This document shows, piece by piece, positions 63,622-64,000 of a stretch of DNA of 64,000 nt. The notes under the pieces are model-generated. The model saw nothing but the letters and a program-made list of their open reading frames with translations. It had not been told where the DNA came from and made no database searches. This DNA is from an uncultured Prevotella sp. (GTDB lineage Bacteria > Bacteroidota > Bacteroidia > Bacteroidales > Bacteroidaceae): the NCBI GenBank assembly GCA_900322175.1, contig ONYZ01000002.1:1-64000 (forward strand), written 5' to 3'. The position numbers and the translations under genes are program-made. The stretch's first letter is position 1. Each line of letters begins with the position of its first letter.

Positions 63622-63890
63622 AATCACTCATCTCTCACATAATCTCTCAAAAGCCGCATAAACACAGGCGTTTTAGAATGTGAGAGATTATTTTTATCCC
63701 TCACTTATCTCTCACTAATCCCTCACGTCACCCCTCACTTTTTATGGTCTACAGTAGAATTGAAGCATGAGAGATGAGGTGAGAGATTAGGGAGGGATGA
63801 GGTGAGAGATTTAGTGAGGGATGATTTTTCCAAAAAATCCCTGTTTATGCAGGTTTCGAGGAGTTCCAGGGAGGGATGAGAGATTTTTTT
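63622..63890. repeat. Cluster of short repeats in opposite orientation
   Basis: From 63622 to about 63740 there are many copies of ctctcac/cctcac; from 63767 to about 63890 the same words return as reverse complements (gagagatgaggtgagagatt and gtgaggg/gagggatga). The two halves could fold into a long imperfect hairpin centred near 63750. No open frame of note is seen, and no gene was found from 63513 to 64000. Confidence 0.7.
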
Positions 63891-63926
63891 AATTCTCTGT
63901 AAAAAAACTGAGAATCGGGTATTTTT

Positions 63927-63965
63927 TTCGAGTTATGTCTATGAGGTGTTCGAATTATGTCTTCA
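63927..63965. repeat. Short direct repeat near the right edge
   Basis: ttcgagttatgtct (about 63927-63940) and ttcgaattatgtct (about 63949-63962) are 22 bp apart and differ at one base. It may be a binding site for a gene beyond the window or chance similarity. Confidence 0.4.
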
Positions 63966-64000
63966 AGTCATTCGGCCTAGTCCTTATAGTGTGTTCCAAA

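Overview
The window looks like a chromosomal segment of a Prevotella-type Bacteroidota, probably from gut or rumen. The evidence is Bacteroidota promoters (-7 box TAnnTTTG), paired SusC/SusD genes, lipoproteins with LSSC/LTSC lipoboxes, the trpBEGDCFA gene order, and secreted enzymes ending in Prevotella-style C-termini. No rRNA, tRNA, CRISPR array, transposase, integrase or dedicated PUL regulator (hybrid two-component, AraC, ECF) was found.

Layout. 1-1090: small genes and the remains of a VapBC-like toxin-antitoxin pair. 1141-7955: the complete tryptophan operon trpBEGDCFA, preceded by a short leader peptide with three consecutive Trp codons and an attenuator-type terminator; trpF carries an in-frame 87-nt palindromic insertion. 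8066-12850: a three-module secreted enzyme (GH28, GH105, six-hairpin glycosidase). 12859-29875, minus strand: a pectin (rhamnogalacturonan) and L-rhamnose operon running GH35, GH43-CE12, rhaM, GH2, GH28, rhaB, FucI/AraA-type isomerase, MFS permease, rhaD, DUF4450-like glycosidase. 30009-30863: an OmpA-type lipoprotein. 30912-33570, minus: an aldo/keto reductase and a double CE12 esterase. 33668-40649, minus: a type I restriction-modification locus in which hsdM and hsdR are separated by an AT-rich cassette (SieB-like membrane protein, hsdS, small protein), with a 33-bp triple repeat at the hsdM junction. 40919-41773, minus: a WG-repeat protein. 42000-51213: SGNH esterase, GH115, GH2 and a DUF6250/PL26 exo-rhamnogalacturonan-lyase-like protein. 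51382-61284: two SusC/SusD pairs. 61440-63512: a secreted protein of unknown function. 63513-64000: non-coding and rich in short repeats.

How the genes fit together (inference from families). SusC/SusD pairs bind and import pectic oligosaccharides. CE12 esterases remove acetyl groups; GH28, PL26 and GH105 cut the GalA-Rha backbone and unsaturated ends; GH2, GH35, GH43 and GH115 trim galactose, arabinose and glucuronic acid side chains. Released L-rhamnose enters by the MFS permease, is epimerised by RhaM, isomerised by the FucI/AraA-like enzyme, phosphorylated by RhaB and split by RhaD to DHAP and L-lactaldehyde; the YghZ-like reductase could handle the aldehyde. Canonical RhaA is not in the window.
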